Source of the DNA: Micavibrio sp964400125
GTDB taxonomy: Bacteria > Pseudomonadota > Alphaproteobacteria > Micavibrionales > Micavibrionaceae
Direction: 5' to 3'
DNA length: 64,000 bases
Assembly (NCBI GenBank): GCA_964400125.1
Contig: CAYNSR010000003.1
Span: 160,822 to 224,821, forward strand
How positions within the stretch are numbered: position 1 is the first letter of the stretch; each line of letters opens with the position of its first letter. Both the position numbers and the translations under genes were made by a program. The notes beneath the pieces are model-generated. The model saw nothing but the letters and a program-made list of their open reading frames with translations, was not told the DNA's origin and did not search any database. Positions 17,745 through 27,200 of the stretch are shown here, in pieces.

Positions 17745-18128
17745 ATGATAAACAGGAAAACCATCACAATTCTGCCCGAAACTAGCGATACCGTTCTGTG
17801 CGTGACATTCTCCGGCACGGTCACGGCGGAAGATTATCTGGAATATTTTGAAAAGCCGCTGGAGGCGATTTATGACGCCCAGGGTCATGTCAGCGCATTG
17901 ATCCATTCTGACACGGATTTTTCCGGCTGGACGCAAGACGCCGCAGATTTAAGTTTCAAATGCATTTCGACCTACGCGCCGATGGCCAGAAAAATTGCCT
18001 ATATCAACGCGCCCGACAGCCGCAAGCTGCTGATGAAAATGATTGAACCCATCACCGTCGGGGAAACCCGTTTTTTTGAATCCGAACAACTGCAAGACGC
18101 GATCGCATGGATAAAAGAGGAGGAATAG
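17745..18128 (+). CDS. SpoIIAA-like (STAS/SEC14-type) protein, copy 1
   Basis: A small soluble protein of 127 residues with the layout of the SpoIIAA-like family (PF11964 type): a first strand pair (ITILPETSDTVLCVTFSGTV), TAEDYLEYFEKPLEAI, a central strand with DTDFSGWTQDAADLSFKC, then RKIAYINAPDS and the C-terminal RFFESEQLQDAIAWIKEE. Family members are lipid- or anti-sigma-like folds of unknown role. The next gene, 2 bp downstream, is a clear paralogue. No catalytic motif is visible. There is no strong Shine-Dalgarno sequence; AAGCGA lies at the right distance. Placement beside the secretion genes is on the opposite strand, so a shared role is unproven. Confidence 0.72.
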   Translation: MINRKTITILPETSDTVLCVTFSGTVTAEDYLEYFEKPLEAIYDAQGHVSALIHSDTDFSGWTQDAADLSFKCISTYAPMARKIAYINAPDSRKLLMKMIEPITVGETRFFESEQLQDAIAWIKEEE

Positions 18129-18130
18129 AG

Positions 18131-18526
18131 ATGGCGGAACCCGACAGAACAATCATCACCCTGCCGGAAACCGGAGGCGCGACTTTGTGCCTGCATCTGC
18201 GCGGTGAAATCACGGCGGATGATTTTAACGATTACTTCGATACACCGTTAAAGGAAATCGTTCCCAAACACGGCTATTACAACCTTTACATTTATTACGA
18301 TCCGGAATTTATCGGCTGGTCCCCTGAGGCTGCGGATTTAAGCTTCAAATGCATCTCGACCTTCAGCCCGAAGGCCCGCAGGCTCGCCTATATCAACGCC
18401 CCGGACAGCCGTATGCTAATGATGAAAATGCTTGATCCGATCATGCAAGCAGAAATCCGCTATTATGACGACGAACAGAAAAAAGAAGCCTTGGACTGGG
18501 TTCTGTCCTACATACACAAACCCTAA
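18131..18526 (+). CDS. SpoIIAA-like (STAS/SEC14-type) protein, copy 2
   Basis: A paralogue of the preceding gene, 131 residues. The ATG at 18131 follows AGGAGG at 18117-18122, which lies inside the end of copy 1, so the two are translated together. Shared blocks include TITLPET, WSPEAADLSFKCIST, RRLAYINAPDSR and MKMLDPI, the last part of each being nearly identical. The two copies differ mostly in the first 60 residues, including a Tyr-rich strand YYNLYIYYDPEFIGW here. This suggests duplication and then divergence of a binding surface, possibly to form a heterodimer. The stop codon overlaps the stop of the convergent HlyD gene by 4 bp. Function unknown. Confidence 0.72.
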   Translation: MAEPDRTIITLPETGGATLCLHLRGEITADDFNDYFDTPLKEIVPKHGYYNLYIYYDPEFIGWSPEAADLSFKCISTFSPKARRLAYINAPDSRMLMMKMLDPIMQAEIRYYDDEQKKEALDWVLSYIHKP

Positions 18527-19965
18527 CGTTCGCTCATGGCATTGCCCAGCGTCTTGATGAAGGGCTTCAGGATATATTCCATGACCGTTTTCTTTCCGGT
18601 CAGAATATCGACTGATGCCACCATGCCGGGGATAATCGGCAACACTTCGCCCTTGCGTTTAAGCGTGTTTTCAAAGGTGCGCAACCGCACGCGGTAAAAA
18701 CTCTCGCCCTTCTCGTTGGTAATAGTGTCCGCCGAAATATCGATCAATTCGCCTTTCAATCCGCCGTAAATTGCAAAATCATATGCCGTGATCTTTATCA
18801 TCGCCGCCTGTTTCGGGTGCAGGAACGCAATATCGCCGGGGCGGATATTAGCCTCCACCAGCAACTGGTCGTCTTTTGGAACAATCTCCAAAACATCCTC
18901 GCCCGGCTTCAATACGCCCCCGACGGTTGAAATCTTGATATCCTTGATCGTGCCGTTCACGGGGGAGCGTATTTCCGTGCGCATCTTGCGATCTTCCAGC
19001 GAACCGAGCGTCTCCCTGATCGCGTTCATCTCCGACATCTTCGCGGATAATTCCGTTTGCGCCTGCGCCCGGTAGGTATTGGTCACTTCTTCAATCTTGG
19101 CCTTGGCTTCCGCCACCGCAGATTGCGACCGGGGCAGAGCCCCGAGAAGGCTGTTCAATTCGCCCTGACGTTCCGTCAGGCTGCGTTCCAACTGGATCAA
19201 TTCAATCTTCGGTGCCGATCCGCGTTCAACCAGCGGGGCGATCATATCCCGTTCCTGCCGGGACAAGGCGATCACCTGCCGCAGATCGGCGGCCTTGCTG
19301 TTGATCTCGCGAATTTCCTGTTCCCGCTGCACCAGTTGTTGCTGGTAGATTTGCGTCTGGGATGCCAGACTTTGCATGTTGGCGCGGAAAGCTTCCAGTT
19401 CCTCGGTCACGCTTGTTGGCGTGCCTTTCATGACCTCGTCGGGAAATTCGGGGCTGGACTTTCCTTCCGCCTCCGCCTTCAGCCGGGAAATCGCCGCCAG
19501 CAGACCGAGATATTTTTGCTGGTTTGCCCCTAGCGATGACGCCGCATCGATATCGCGAATCTGCAACAGGACTTGTCCGGCGGCAACCTCCTCGCCTTCT
19601 TTTACCAAAAAGGCATCGACGATCCCGCCTTCAAGGGTCTGAACGACCTGCACCGCCGAAGACGGAATGATTTTACCTTCACCCCGGGTCACTTCGTCCA
19701 GCGTCGCGAAATTCGCCCAGACCAGAAAAACAACGAAAAACGTGACAATTGCCGTCAACAAAAGATGCGCCGATAGCGGTAGCGTCTCATCCGTCGTAAA
19801 AAATTTGTCGGCATGGGCCTGCGCCTTTTCAAGCTGGGCCGCCGCCCAGTTTTTTTGAATCTTCGCCCAGTCCTCGGTCTTGTTGATATCAAGATCCTCA
19901 ACCTTGGCCTTTTTCTTCTGTTCCGGTTGCGGCTGCGCCGGTTTTTTTTCTGCGGGGTTGGTCAT
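18523..19965 (-). CDS. Type I secretion periplasmic adaptor (HlyD family)
   Basis: Membrane-fusion protein that links the inner-membrane ABC transporter to TolC. It has 480 residues. The N-terminal cytoplasmic tail is Lys/Gln-rich, a single membrane helix is near residues 62-84 (LLLTAIVTFFVVFLVWANFA), a lipoyl half-motif follows (GEGKIIPSSAVQVVQTLEGG), then a long coiled-coil hairpin (about 150-320), the second lipoyl half (RSPVNGTIKDI) and the beta-barrel region with RPGDIAFLHPKQAAMIKITAYDF. The final VASVDILTGKKTVMEYILKP block is the HlyD/LapC signature. The gene is 2 bp behind the ABC gene, in the expected order for the operon. Confidence 0.95.
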   Translation of the reverse strand: MTNPAEKKPAQPQPEQKKKAKVEDLDINKTEDWAKIQKNWAAAQLEKAQAHADKFFTTDETLPLSAHLLLTAIVTFFVVFLVWANFATLDEVTRGEGKIIPSSAVQVVQTLEGGIVDAFLVKEGEEVAAGQVLLQIRDIDAASSLGANQQKYLGLLAAISRLKAEAEGKSSPEFPDEVMKGTPTSVTEELEAFRANMQSLASQTQIYQQQLVQREQEIREINSKAADLRQVIALSRQERDMIAPLVERGSAPKIELIQLERSLTERQGELNSLLGALPRSQSAVAEAKAKIEEVTNTYRAQAQTELSAKMSEMNAIRETLGSLEDRKMRTEIRSPVNGTIKDIKISTVGGVLKPGEDVLEIVPKDDQLLVEANIRPGDIAFLHPKQAAMIKITAYDFAIYGGLKGELIDISADTITNEKGESFYRVRLRTFENTLKRKGEVLPIIPGMVASVDILTGKKTVMEYILKPFIKTLGNAMSER

Positions 19966-19967
19966 GC

Positions 19968-22259
19968 CTATGCTCCCGTATCTTCGGCGGAAGTGCCGTA
20001 TTGGCGCGCCTGAAGTTTTTTAATGACGATGTCTTTTGGACCGAAATCGACAATGCGTCCGCGATCCAGCAACAAAATCTTGTCCACCAGAGTCAACATG
20101 CTGCCCTTGTGCGTAATCAGGATCATCGTTTTGTTTTCACACAAGACTTTCAGGCGTTTGAGCAAACGCTGCTCCGATGCCGGATCTAAAGACGCGGTTG
20201 GTTCATCAAGCACCAGAACCGGGGGATCGTAAAGCAATGACCGCGCAATCGCCACAGCCTGACGCTGACCGCCCGACAGGGCTTCGCCACGCTCCCCGAC
20301 CTGGGTATCAAGACCAGCCTGCGAATCACGCAGGAATTCCATCACCCCCGCCAGTTCCGCCGCGCGCAAAACGGCACGGTCCGGGGCGGTTTCATGCCCC
20401 ATGGTAATATTTTCGCGCACCGATCCGTAAAACAATTGCGGCGATTGCTGCACCGCGCCCACCGACCGGCGCAAATCGCCCGGATCGATCTGGCGGACAT
20501 CGGTGTTATCAAGCTGCACCGAACCGCTTTCGGGCTGGTAGAGATTGAGTAACAGGCGCTCGATGGTCGTCTTGCCCGATCCGACCGCGCCGATAATCCC
20601 GATATGATCGCCGGGATCGACGGTAAAGCTGATGTGGTTCAGGGCCGGAACGGTTTGCCCCGGGTAATGGAACAAAACATCGCGGAATTCGACATAGCCG
20701 CGCACATCCGGCATGGAAATAAAATGTTTCCCCGTTGGACGCTCGACGGGCCGTTTCATCAAATCGTCAAGCTGTTTCAATGCCTGCCGCGATTGGTTCA
20801 TTCGCGTCATCAGACCCGCCACTTGCGCCAGCGGTGCCAAGGCACGACCACCCAGCATGACCGAGGCAATCAGCGCCCCCATCGTCATCTCCCCTTCACT
20901 AATCAGATAAACACCGACAATGATGATGAACACGCTGGCGGCCTGCTGGATCAGCATGGCAAAGTTCAGCGCGAATGAAGAAATCTCCCGCGCCTTCATC
21001 GCCGTACCGGAAGCCTTGTCGTTCAGCTCTTCCCATTTGCGCTGGGTGTGGCCTTCGGCGGCCTGCACCTTGATCGTTTCCAGACCGGAAATGGTTTCGA
21101 ACAGCAAAGCATTCTTCAGCGCGGATTCATTCATCGATTGCTTGATGACCCGCTCCAGCGGTTTTTGTAAGGCAAACCCCATGATAATGACAAGCGGCAT
21201 TGCCGCCAGCGGCACAAGGGCCACAGGCCCGGCGATCACTGCAATCAGAGCGACAAAAAGAAGCGCAAACGGCAAATCGATAATGGCCGTCAGCGTTGCC
21301 GAGGTAAAGAAATCGCGCAGCCCCTCGAATTCCTTGACGTTACTGGCGAGAACGCCCGCGCTTGAGGGGCGGGCCGCCATGGTCATGCCCATGATCTGTT
21401 CGAAAATGGATGCGGACATTTTTACATCCGCCTTCTTTCCGGCATAGTCCAGAAATTTTGCCCGCAGGTTTTTTAAAATAAAATCGAACACAAAGACCGT
21501 GAGGACGCCTGCCGCCAGAACCCACAACGTATCGAAAGCCGAATTGGGAATAACGCGGTCGTAAACATTCATGGTAAAAAGCGGACTGGCCAGCGCGAAC
21601 ATGTTAATCATCACGGCAGCAACCGCCACTTCGCGATATATTTTTTTATGTTCCTTCAGGGCCGCCCAGAACCAGTCGCGTGTCGTATCGATGACCGCCG
21701 GTCCAGCCCGTTCGTCCACCCGGGCCACGGGACGGATATAAAAGGCGTATCCGGCATAAAGATGCTGTAATTGCCCCAGTGAAACCTGTTTCTTTTCATC
21801 CTCGGTTTCGGGGAACTGGATCAAAAACCGGGTTTCAGGATGAATCTCCGGTGCCTGCCCCACTTCTTTCGCGGGCGGGTGCTTGTCCGGATACTTGATA
21901 TCCCACAGGATACAGGCATGGCCGTGTTCCAGAACCAGAACACATGGCAGAATCGGCGCAATAGCCAGCGCCTCCAGCGTACGTTCCACCAGACGCGCAT
22001 TCAAATCCGCCCGCTCCGCCGCGCGGATAAACAGGGCCGGGGTAATGCCGGTGGTTGCAATCGGCAATCCAGCCGTCAGCGCCGCAGGCGAGGTGCGGCG
22101 TCCATAATGCCCGGCAATAATCCGCAAGGTCTCGACAAGGGGCGCGGAAACCGCAACCCGGTCCGCCTGTAGCGGCCACGCGCTTTCGGTGGCCTCTGCG
22201 GAAGGCGATTCTGTCGTGCCCGGTGCTGCGGGCCGTTCGGACGATGGGGATGATGACAC
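19968..22259 (-). CDS. Type I secretion ABC ATPase/permease with C39-like domain
   Basis: A 763-residue inner-membrane transporter that energises export. Residues 35-160 resemble a C39 peptidase fold, but the nucleophile Cys region is replaced (SAPLVETLRIIAG), so it is a non-cleaving C39-like domain of the kind that docks RTX substrates (LapB/HlyB type). About six membrane helices follow (AAVAVMINMFALASPLFTMN onward). The ATPase has Walker A GAVGSGKTT, signature LSGGQRQAVAIARSLL, Walker B VLVLDEPTASLDP and the His switch ITHKGSM. The start codon is GTG at 22259. Likely clients are the adhesin at 24285 and the RTX protein at 42586. Confidence 0.95.
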   Translation of the reverse strand: MSSSPSSERPAAPGTTESPSAEATESAWPLQADRVAVSAPLVETLRIIAGHYGRRTSPAALTAGLPIATTGITPALFIRAAERADLNARLVERTLEALAIAPILPCVLVLEHGHACILWDIKYPDKHPPAKEVGQAPEIHPETRFLIQFPETEDEKKQVSLGQLQHLYAGYAFYIRPVARVDERAGPAVIDTTRDWFWAALKEHKKIYREVAVAAVMINMFALASPLFTMNVYDRVIPNSAFDTLWVLAAGVLTVFVFDFILKNLRAKFLDYAGKKADVKMSASIFEQIMGMTMAARPSSAGVLASNVKEFEGLRDFFTSATLTAIIDLPFALLFVALIAVIAGPVALVPLAAMPLVIIMGFALQKPLERVIKQSMNESALKNALLFETISGLETIKVQAAEGHTQRKWEELNDKASGTAMKAREISSFALNFAMLIQQAASVFIIIVGVYLISEGEMTMGALIASVMLGGRALAPLAQVAGLMTRMNQSRQALKQLDDLMKRPVERPTGKHFISMPDVRGYVEFRDVLFHYPGQTVPALNHISFTVDPGDHIGIIGAVGSGKTTIERLLLNLYQPESGSVQLDNTDVRQIDPGDLRRSVGAVQQSPQLFYGSVRENITMGHETAPDRAVLRAAELAGVMEFLRDSQAGLDTQVGERGEALSGGQRQAVAIARSLLYDPPVLVLDEPTASLDPASEQRLLKRLKVLCENKTMILITHKGSMLTLVDKILLLDRGRIVDFGPKDIVIKKLQARQYGTSAEDTGA

Positions 22260-22486
22260 AGGTCAAACCTTCCTGTTTGCGGAGCGGAAACACAAGCCTA
22301 ACACAAAGCCGTCAGACGAGACTGCGGGAATTTCTCCGCTCCATTTTCAATCGGCTCCCCTTAAAAAACGCTGAAGAAAAACAGATAAATTCCATAACGT
22401 TATAAAAATTCTTCCTGCGGGGGGCCAGACTCATATGGGGTGGTCCGGAGAAACGGCAAGCGCCGCGGCGATCTCTTCCGGGCAGA

Positions 22487-22513
22487 AAAAAACCCGCCGG
22501 AAGCGGGTTTTTT
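22487..22513 (-). terminator. Rho-independent terminator of tolC
   Basis: AAAACCCGC-cggaa-GCGGGTTTT with A- and T-runs on both sides, so it can act on either strand. It lies 28 bp past the outer-membrane gene's stop. It would also separate that gene from the ABC-HlyD operon start. Confidence 0.9.
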
Positions 22514-22540
22514 CGCATGTGTTGTCAAAGCACAAAAATT

Positions 22541-24019
22541 CTACATCTTCGCCGCATTCGCCTCGCGGGGGTAAGCCACGCCCAGAGTCGGCAGCAATTC
22601 GCCCTTCAGGGCCAGCAGGCGATAAACGGCGAACATCTCGACAAATTCCGCATTCACCATATTGCTCTGGGAGACGAAGAGTTCGTTTTGCGAATCGAGC
22701 ACATCCAGCAGGGTGCGGCGGTTCAGATCGAACTGGTCCTTGTATGCCTTTACCGTTTCCTGATTGGCCGCCGCCTGGGTTGCGAATTCACGCGCACGTT
22801 CGCCGGAAGACACCATACGCGCCCAGGTCGTGCGGACTTCGTTTTCGATGTTGCGGGCGGCCTTGGCGCGTTCTTCCTTGACTTGCGCTTCACGGCTGAT
22901 GTGTTCGCGGACACGGGCGGTATCGATGCCGCCGCGATACAGGTTCCAGTTGACCACGACCAGACCCGAGGCTGAAGTATCCTCACCCTCAACCCCACCG
23001 AGATCTTCGCCGTGCCGTGCATTCAGTTGCAGATCGACCTGCGGATAGAAGAGGCTTTTGGCCCCTTCATATTCATGATTCGCCACCTTGATATCGGCTT
23101 CATAAATATCGAGCGTCGGGCTTTGGTGCAGCGAAACGCGGAGCTGGTCTTCCAGCGTCGCCGCCAGAGCATCGACGGGGACCATCGGCATGACCAGTTC
23201 CTGCGGCTGGTCGCCGACATCGCGAATAAAGGCCGCTTCGGCCACGCGCAAGGCTTCGCGCACACTGGATTCATTGGCGCGGGCGGAAGCCAGACGGGCG
23301 CGAGCCTGCTCCGTATCGGCCCCGGTGGAACGGCCAGACGACGCGCTGTCTTCAATTTGCTCCATGATCGATATGTGATCCGCGACGTTCTGGCGGGAAA
23401 TGCGCAGCAATTCACGCTGGCGCAAAACGTCCAGATACGATTCGACGATGGAAAGACCGACCAGCTCCGACGCCTCGCGCACACGATGCGCGGCAGAAAG
23501 AACGCGGGCCTGCTGACGCTTGTTCTCATACTTCGTTTCAAAACCGTCAAACAGCAATTGCGTCAGGGTCAGACCGGCCTGATAGCGGAAATGCGTTTCC
23601 GAATCATCGCCGTCGCCATCGCCGCGCGTTGCCGCGTTGTCGGAATATTCCGGTCCGAAATCGCCGCGAAAATCGATCGACGGACGATATAGGCCCCGCG
23701 CCTGCCGCAACTCTTCATCCGTGGCGCGGCGGTTATTGGCATTGCGGGTATATTCGGGATTGGTGCTGACGCCGAAGGAAACCGCCTCGGCAACACTAAC
23801 CTTCCCCGGCAAGCCCCCTGCGGGCGCGGCGGCGGCAGGATTGACCTGCGCCAGCATGCCCGTATCAATCGCCGTTGCCGTCGCACCATCATGTTCAACC
23901 ACGGTCAGGGGCGCATATTCCGTTTTCTGGTCCGCCGCATGCGACGCCGCCGCGATCCCCCATGACAAAACGGCAACAGACGCGCCAAACGCTAAACGTG
24001 AGATCAGGCGTGCAGACAT
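22541..24019 (-). CDS. TolC-family outer-membrane channel
   Basis: Outer-membrane exit duct for the type I system. The ATG at 24019 is chosen over a longer frame because it follows a GGGAAATATTGAA leader and opens a clean Sec signal peptide (ARLISRLAFGASVAVLSWG, cleavage after SHA near residue 29). Length is 492 residues. The mature part has the duplicated TolC layout: SVAEAVSFGVSTNPEY opens the first repeat, and the second repeats the coiled helices with SSGRSTGADTEQARARLASA. LTLTQLLFDGFET and VVVNWNLYRGGIDTARVREH are typical of LapE/AggA-type channels. It lies between the adhesin gene and the ABC-HlyD pair, all on the minus strand. Confidence 0.94.
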   Translation of the reverse strand: MSARLISRLAFGASVAVLSWGIAAASHAADQKTEYAPLTVVEHDGATATAIDTGMLAQVNPAAAAPAGGLPGKVSVAEAVSFGVSTNPEYTRNANNRRATDEELRQARGLYRPSIDFRGDFGPEYSDNAATRGDGDGDDSETHFRYQAGLTLTQLLFDGFETKYENKRQQARVLSAAHRVREASELVGLSIVESYLDVLRQRELLRISRQNVADHISIMEQIEDSASSGRSTGADTEQARARLASARANESSVREALRVAEAAFIRDVGDQPQELVMPMVPVDALAATLEDQLRVSLHQSPTLDIYEADIKVANHEYEGAKSLFYPQVDLQLNARHGEDLGGVEGEDTSASGLVVVNWNLYRGGIDTARVREHISREAQVKEERAKAARNIENEVRTTWARMVSSGERAREFATQAAANQETVKAYKDQFDLNRRTLLDVLDSQNELFVSQSNMVNAEFVEMFAVYRLLALKGELLPTLGVAYPREANAAKM

Positions 24020-24226
24020 TTCAATATTTCCCTTCGGTTTTGCTTCAAAACACAGGTCCGACCGCGCCCTTGCGGAGACCTGCAAAATGGCCAAGGCTAT
24101 CGCCTTCATATGACTGGGTTTTTAGCCTGAAACCGCCTTGCTTTCCAGCTTTATTTTCCGATGTCCGCTATCTTCTGGCGCGGAGGCTTTTTCGAAGAGG
24201 TCTTGTTTTTCATAACTTTATTCTAC

Positions 24227-24266
24227 AAAAAACGGGCAGTTGCCTGTGCAAACCGCCCGTTTTTTT
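24227..24266 (-). terminator. Rho-independent terminator of the giant adhesin
   Basis: AAAAAACGGGC (24227-24237) pairs with GCCCGTTTTTT (24255-24265), 18 bp past the adhesin stop on the minus strand. The stem is long and has a T-run in the direction of transcription. Confidence 0.88.
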
Positions 24267-24284
24267 AAATCGTTCGCATAACGC

Positions 24285-27200
24285 CTAAACCGTCGTCAGA
24301 CTCCCGCTCGCCAGCAGGTCGTTCAGCGTGACGCCGTGAACGCCTTCCAGCACCACCACGGATGTCGCCCCGGCGGCATTGCCCGCCCCCGTCAGGTCGA
24401 TCTGGATCACCGTACCCTGCGCCGTGTCCGTAGCGAAGACGAAGTTGGTGATCGCATCATTGACCGGGTCAAACCCGACATCGCCGAGCAAGGCCGACAG
24501 GTCGAGGACGTCGCCTTCCGTAACATCGAAATCACCGATCGTATCAAAACCATCCGTGATCGCGTTGTACTGGAACGTGTCCGCGCCGCTGCCGCCGTAA
24601 AGGAGATCATCCCCGGCCCCGCCGATGATCAGATCGTTTCCTTCCTGACCGAAGATCAGGTCGTTCCCGACACCGCCTTCCAGACGGTCATGACCGCCGG
24701 AACGGGCTGCACCGCCGTCGCCAGTCGCTTCCACCGCCAGAGATTCGGCATTGGCGCGGATATAGGCCAGCGTATCGGCACGGGTCCAGTCTGGTTTGAC
24801 CGGGCTTTCTCCGGCCTCGAGACGGGCGAAGACATCCCATCCGGAACCGGGCAGCGCCGTCAGACCGAAACTTGCGGCCACAGCATCGGTAAACAGGGCA
24901 TCGCCGAAAATAATATCGTTGCCGTCGCCGCCAACAAGATGATCGTCGCCCACGGCTGCCGGCCTGTTCAGCGGATTGGTCGCCGCCAGCGCCGCATCCA
25001 GATCCTGCGGGTCGCGTACATTCAGGGCAACACCGTCAGAGTCAAGTGCGGCAATATTCGCCAGCGTGCTGGACCCGATATTGATCCCGACGCCGATAAC
25101 TTCGTCGCTGAGCGCCTTGATCGTCGCGATCTCATTGGTACCGTCCGCCGTTCCGTTCAACTGCGCCATCACCTGAGAAAGCGTGCCGCTGGTCGCCGTG
25201 CCGCTATTGTTCACATAGTGATTCGGCTCCCCGTCGCTGACGAAATAGCTGATCGTCTCGGCGCCGGGGATCGGGGCGCTGCTTTGCAACCAGTTGATCG
25301 CGGACTGCAACGGCGCTTCGTAGTTCGTCCAACCGTTGCCGGTCAGGTTGTTCAGGAAGGACACGACGCTGTTATAGCCGCCATCCGTCGTCACCGTGAA
25401 TTCCCCGGTCTGGGTAATTCCGGTTGCAAACGTAATCAGCTTCACCTTGATCGTGCCGTTGTCATAGGCGCTGAAATCCTCCATCAGATTTTTCACCGCC
25501 TTGGTCAGCAGGGAAATCCGCGAATTCGCATCTGTTTTCGACCCCATGCTGCCGCTGACATCCAGCATCATGACGATGTTGTAATCCTTTACCTGATTGA
25601 CGATGGTCGCACCACCAACATCCCCGACAAGGATATCGCCGGCCCCGGCCCCGTTCATCGTGCCCACACCCGTACCAACCCTGTACGGGATGGTCGAGCC
25701 AGCGGCATCATCGACATTTTCCCCGACAAGGAAGACAGGAACCGCGCATTGGATATCCAGCTTCGCCGTATCGGTATCGCCATCGGAGTCGCGCAAGGTA
25801 TAAACGAACTGGTCATCGGCGCATCCGCACACGACCGTTTCCGTCTCAACAGTCCCGGTCAGCTTCAGGCTGGCTTCGGTTGCCACGCTGGTGGCACGAA
25901 TGCCGATGATCGCATCGTCCAGATCGGCCAGGCTCAGGCCCGCAATCTCGAAGGTCGCCTGAGTGACATCGGCATCACCGCCGCCAACCGACCCAAGAAC
26001 ACGCGCATAATCAAAACCGTTGCTGATGCCGCCCATATTATTGGAGGAATCCCCAACCGAAAAAATCGGACCGCCATCGCCGCCAATATCGAGGAAGAAC
26101 CCGTTCAGATCTCCCGTACCGTTGACCAGTTGCAGGGTGAATTCAACCCCGGTCGCGGTCTGCACCGCATTGACCGTGAATTCAGTGCCCGTCGCCGCAT
26201 CGCGCAGAACGAGCGTATTCATGGTTGTCGTCATTCCCGCCCCCGGAAGCAGGGTATAGGTGTAGGACCCGTCGGCGGCGATTTTCAAAACCCCGTCCTT
26301 GCCCGTGATGGTTGCAAATCCCGTGGCCGGAACATCGACAACCGTCGTGCCAAACTGGACCTTGGAAACCGCGTTCGGTGTATCCTGACTGAGCGTATCA
26401 TTGGACAGGACATTCCCGGTTACGAAACCGATGCCCATATCGACCGTGGCGGCATCATCAACCGCGACGACGCCATCATCCAGAACATCGATCCGGATCG
26501 TGGTATTGGCACTGTCGCCATCGCTGTCCGTGGCACGCACGCCGAATTGTAGGCGGATTGCGTCGTTATGGTTGGCCGTATCCGGATGATCGAGCGTTCC
26601 GGTCAGGTCGAATGTATACTGACCGTTGCTTTCCAGCGTCAGGGTAAAGATCGTCTCGGTCCCGGCCTTCCCGGTATAGACATTCCCGGTCTGGGTCACG
26701 AGAACCGGAATGCCTTCTGATTTCAGCGGAATAGCCGCGCTGAACCCTCCGGTCGCGGAGAACGACCCCGGCGTATCGTTGCCGAAATTCGCCGTCACCG
26801 CGCCGCTGGTACTGACCGTTCCGGACACCAGAGCGGTTTCGTCAACGACCTTGACCGCAGGCTGCGCGACGATCGGCTGGTCGTCCGGCGTAATGGAAAT
26901 CGCCAGCGTTTTGGTCGCAAAATTGGTGTTGTCGCTCAAATCGACTTCGGCACCGCCAAGGCTGGTCTCGGCATTATTGACACGGACGGTCAGGTTGAAG
27001 TTTCCGCTGAAACTGTCCGGACCGCTCAATTGCAGACCAGCAACCTGCGCCGGGGTAAATGTCCAGACACCGCCGCCGAGACTGGTTCCCTGATTGAAAG
27101 AGAACCCGGCAGGAACGCCACTGATCTGGTAACCGGTGATGGTCTCCGACCCGTCGAGATCGGTCACGGCGGAAGACAGGCTGATACTGACCGGATTACC

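Noticed and set aside
26000..26300. LapG-type cleavage site and LapD/LapG control of the adhesin
   Set aside because: A short Ala-Ala-Gly stretch exists in the N-terminal linker but no TAAG-type site with context, and no LapD or LapG gene is in the window.
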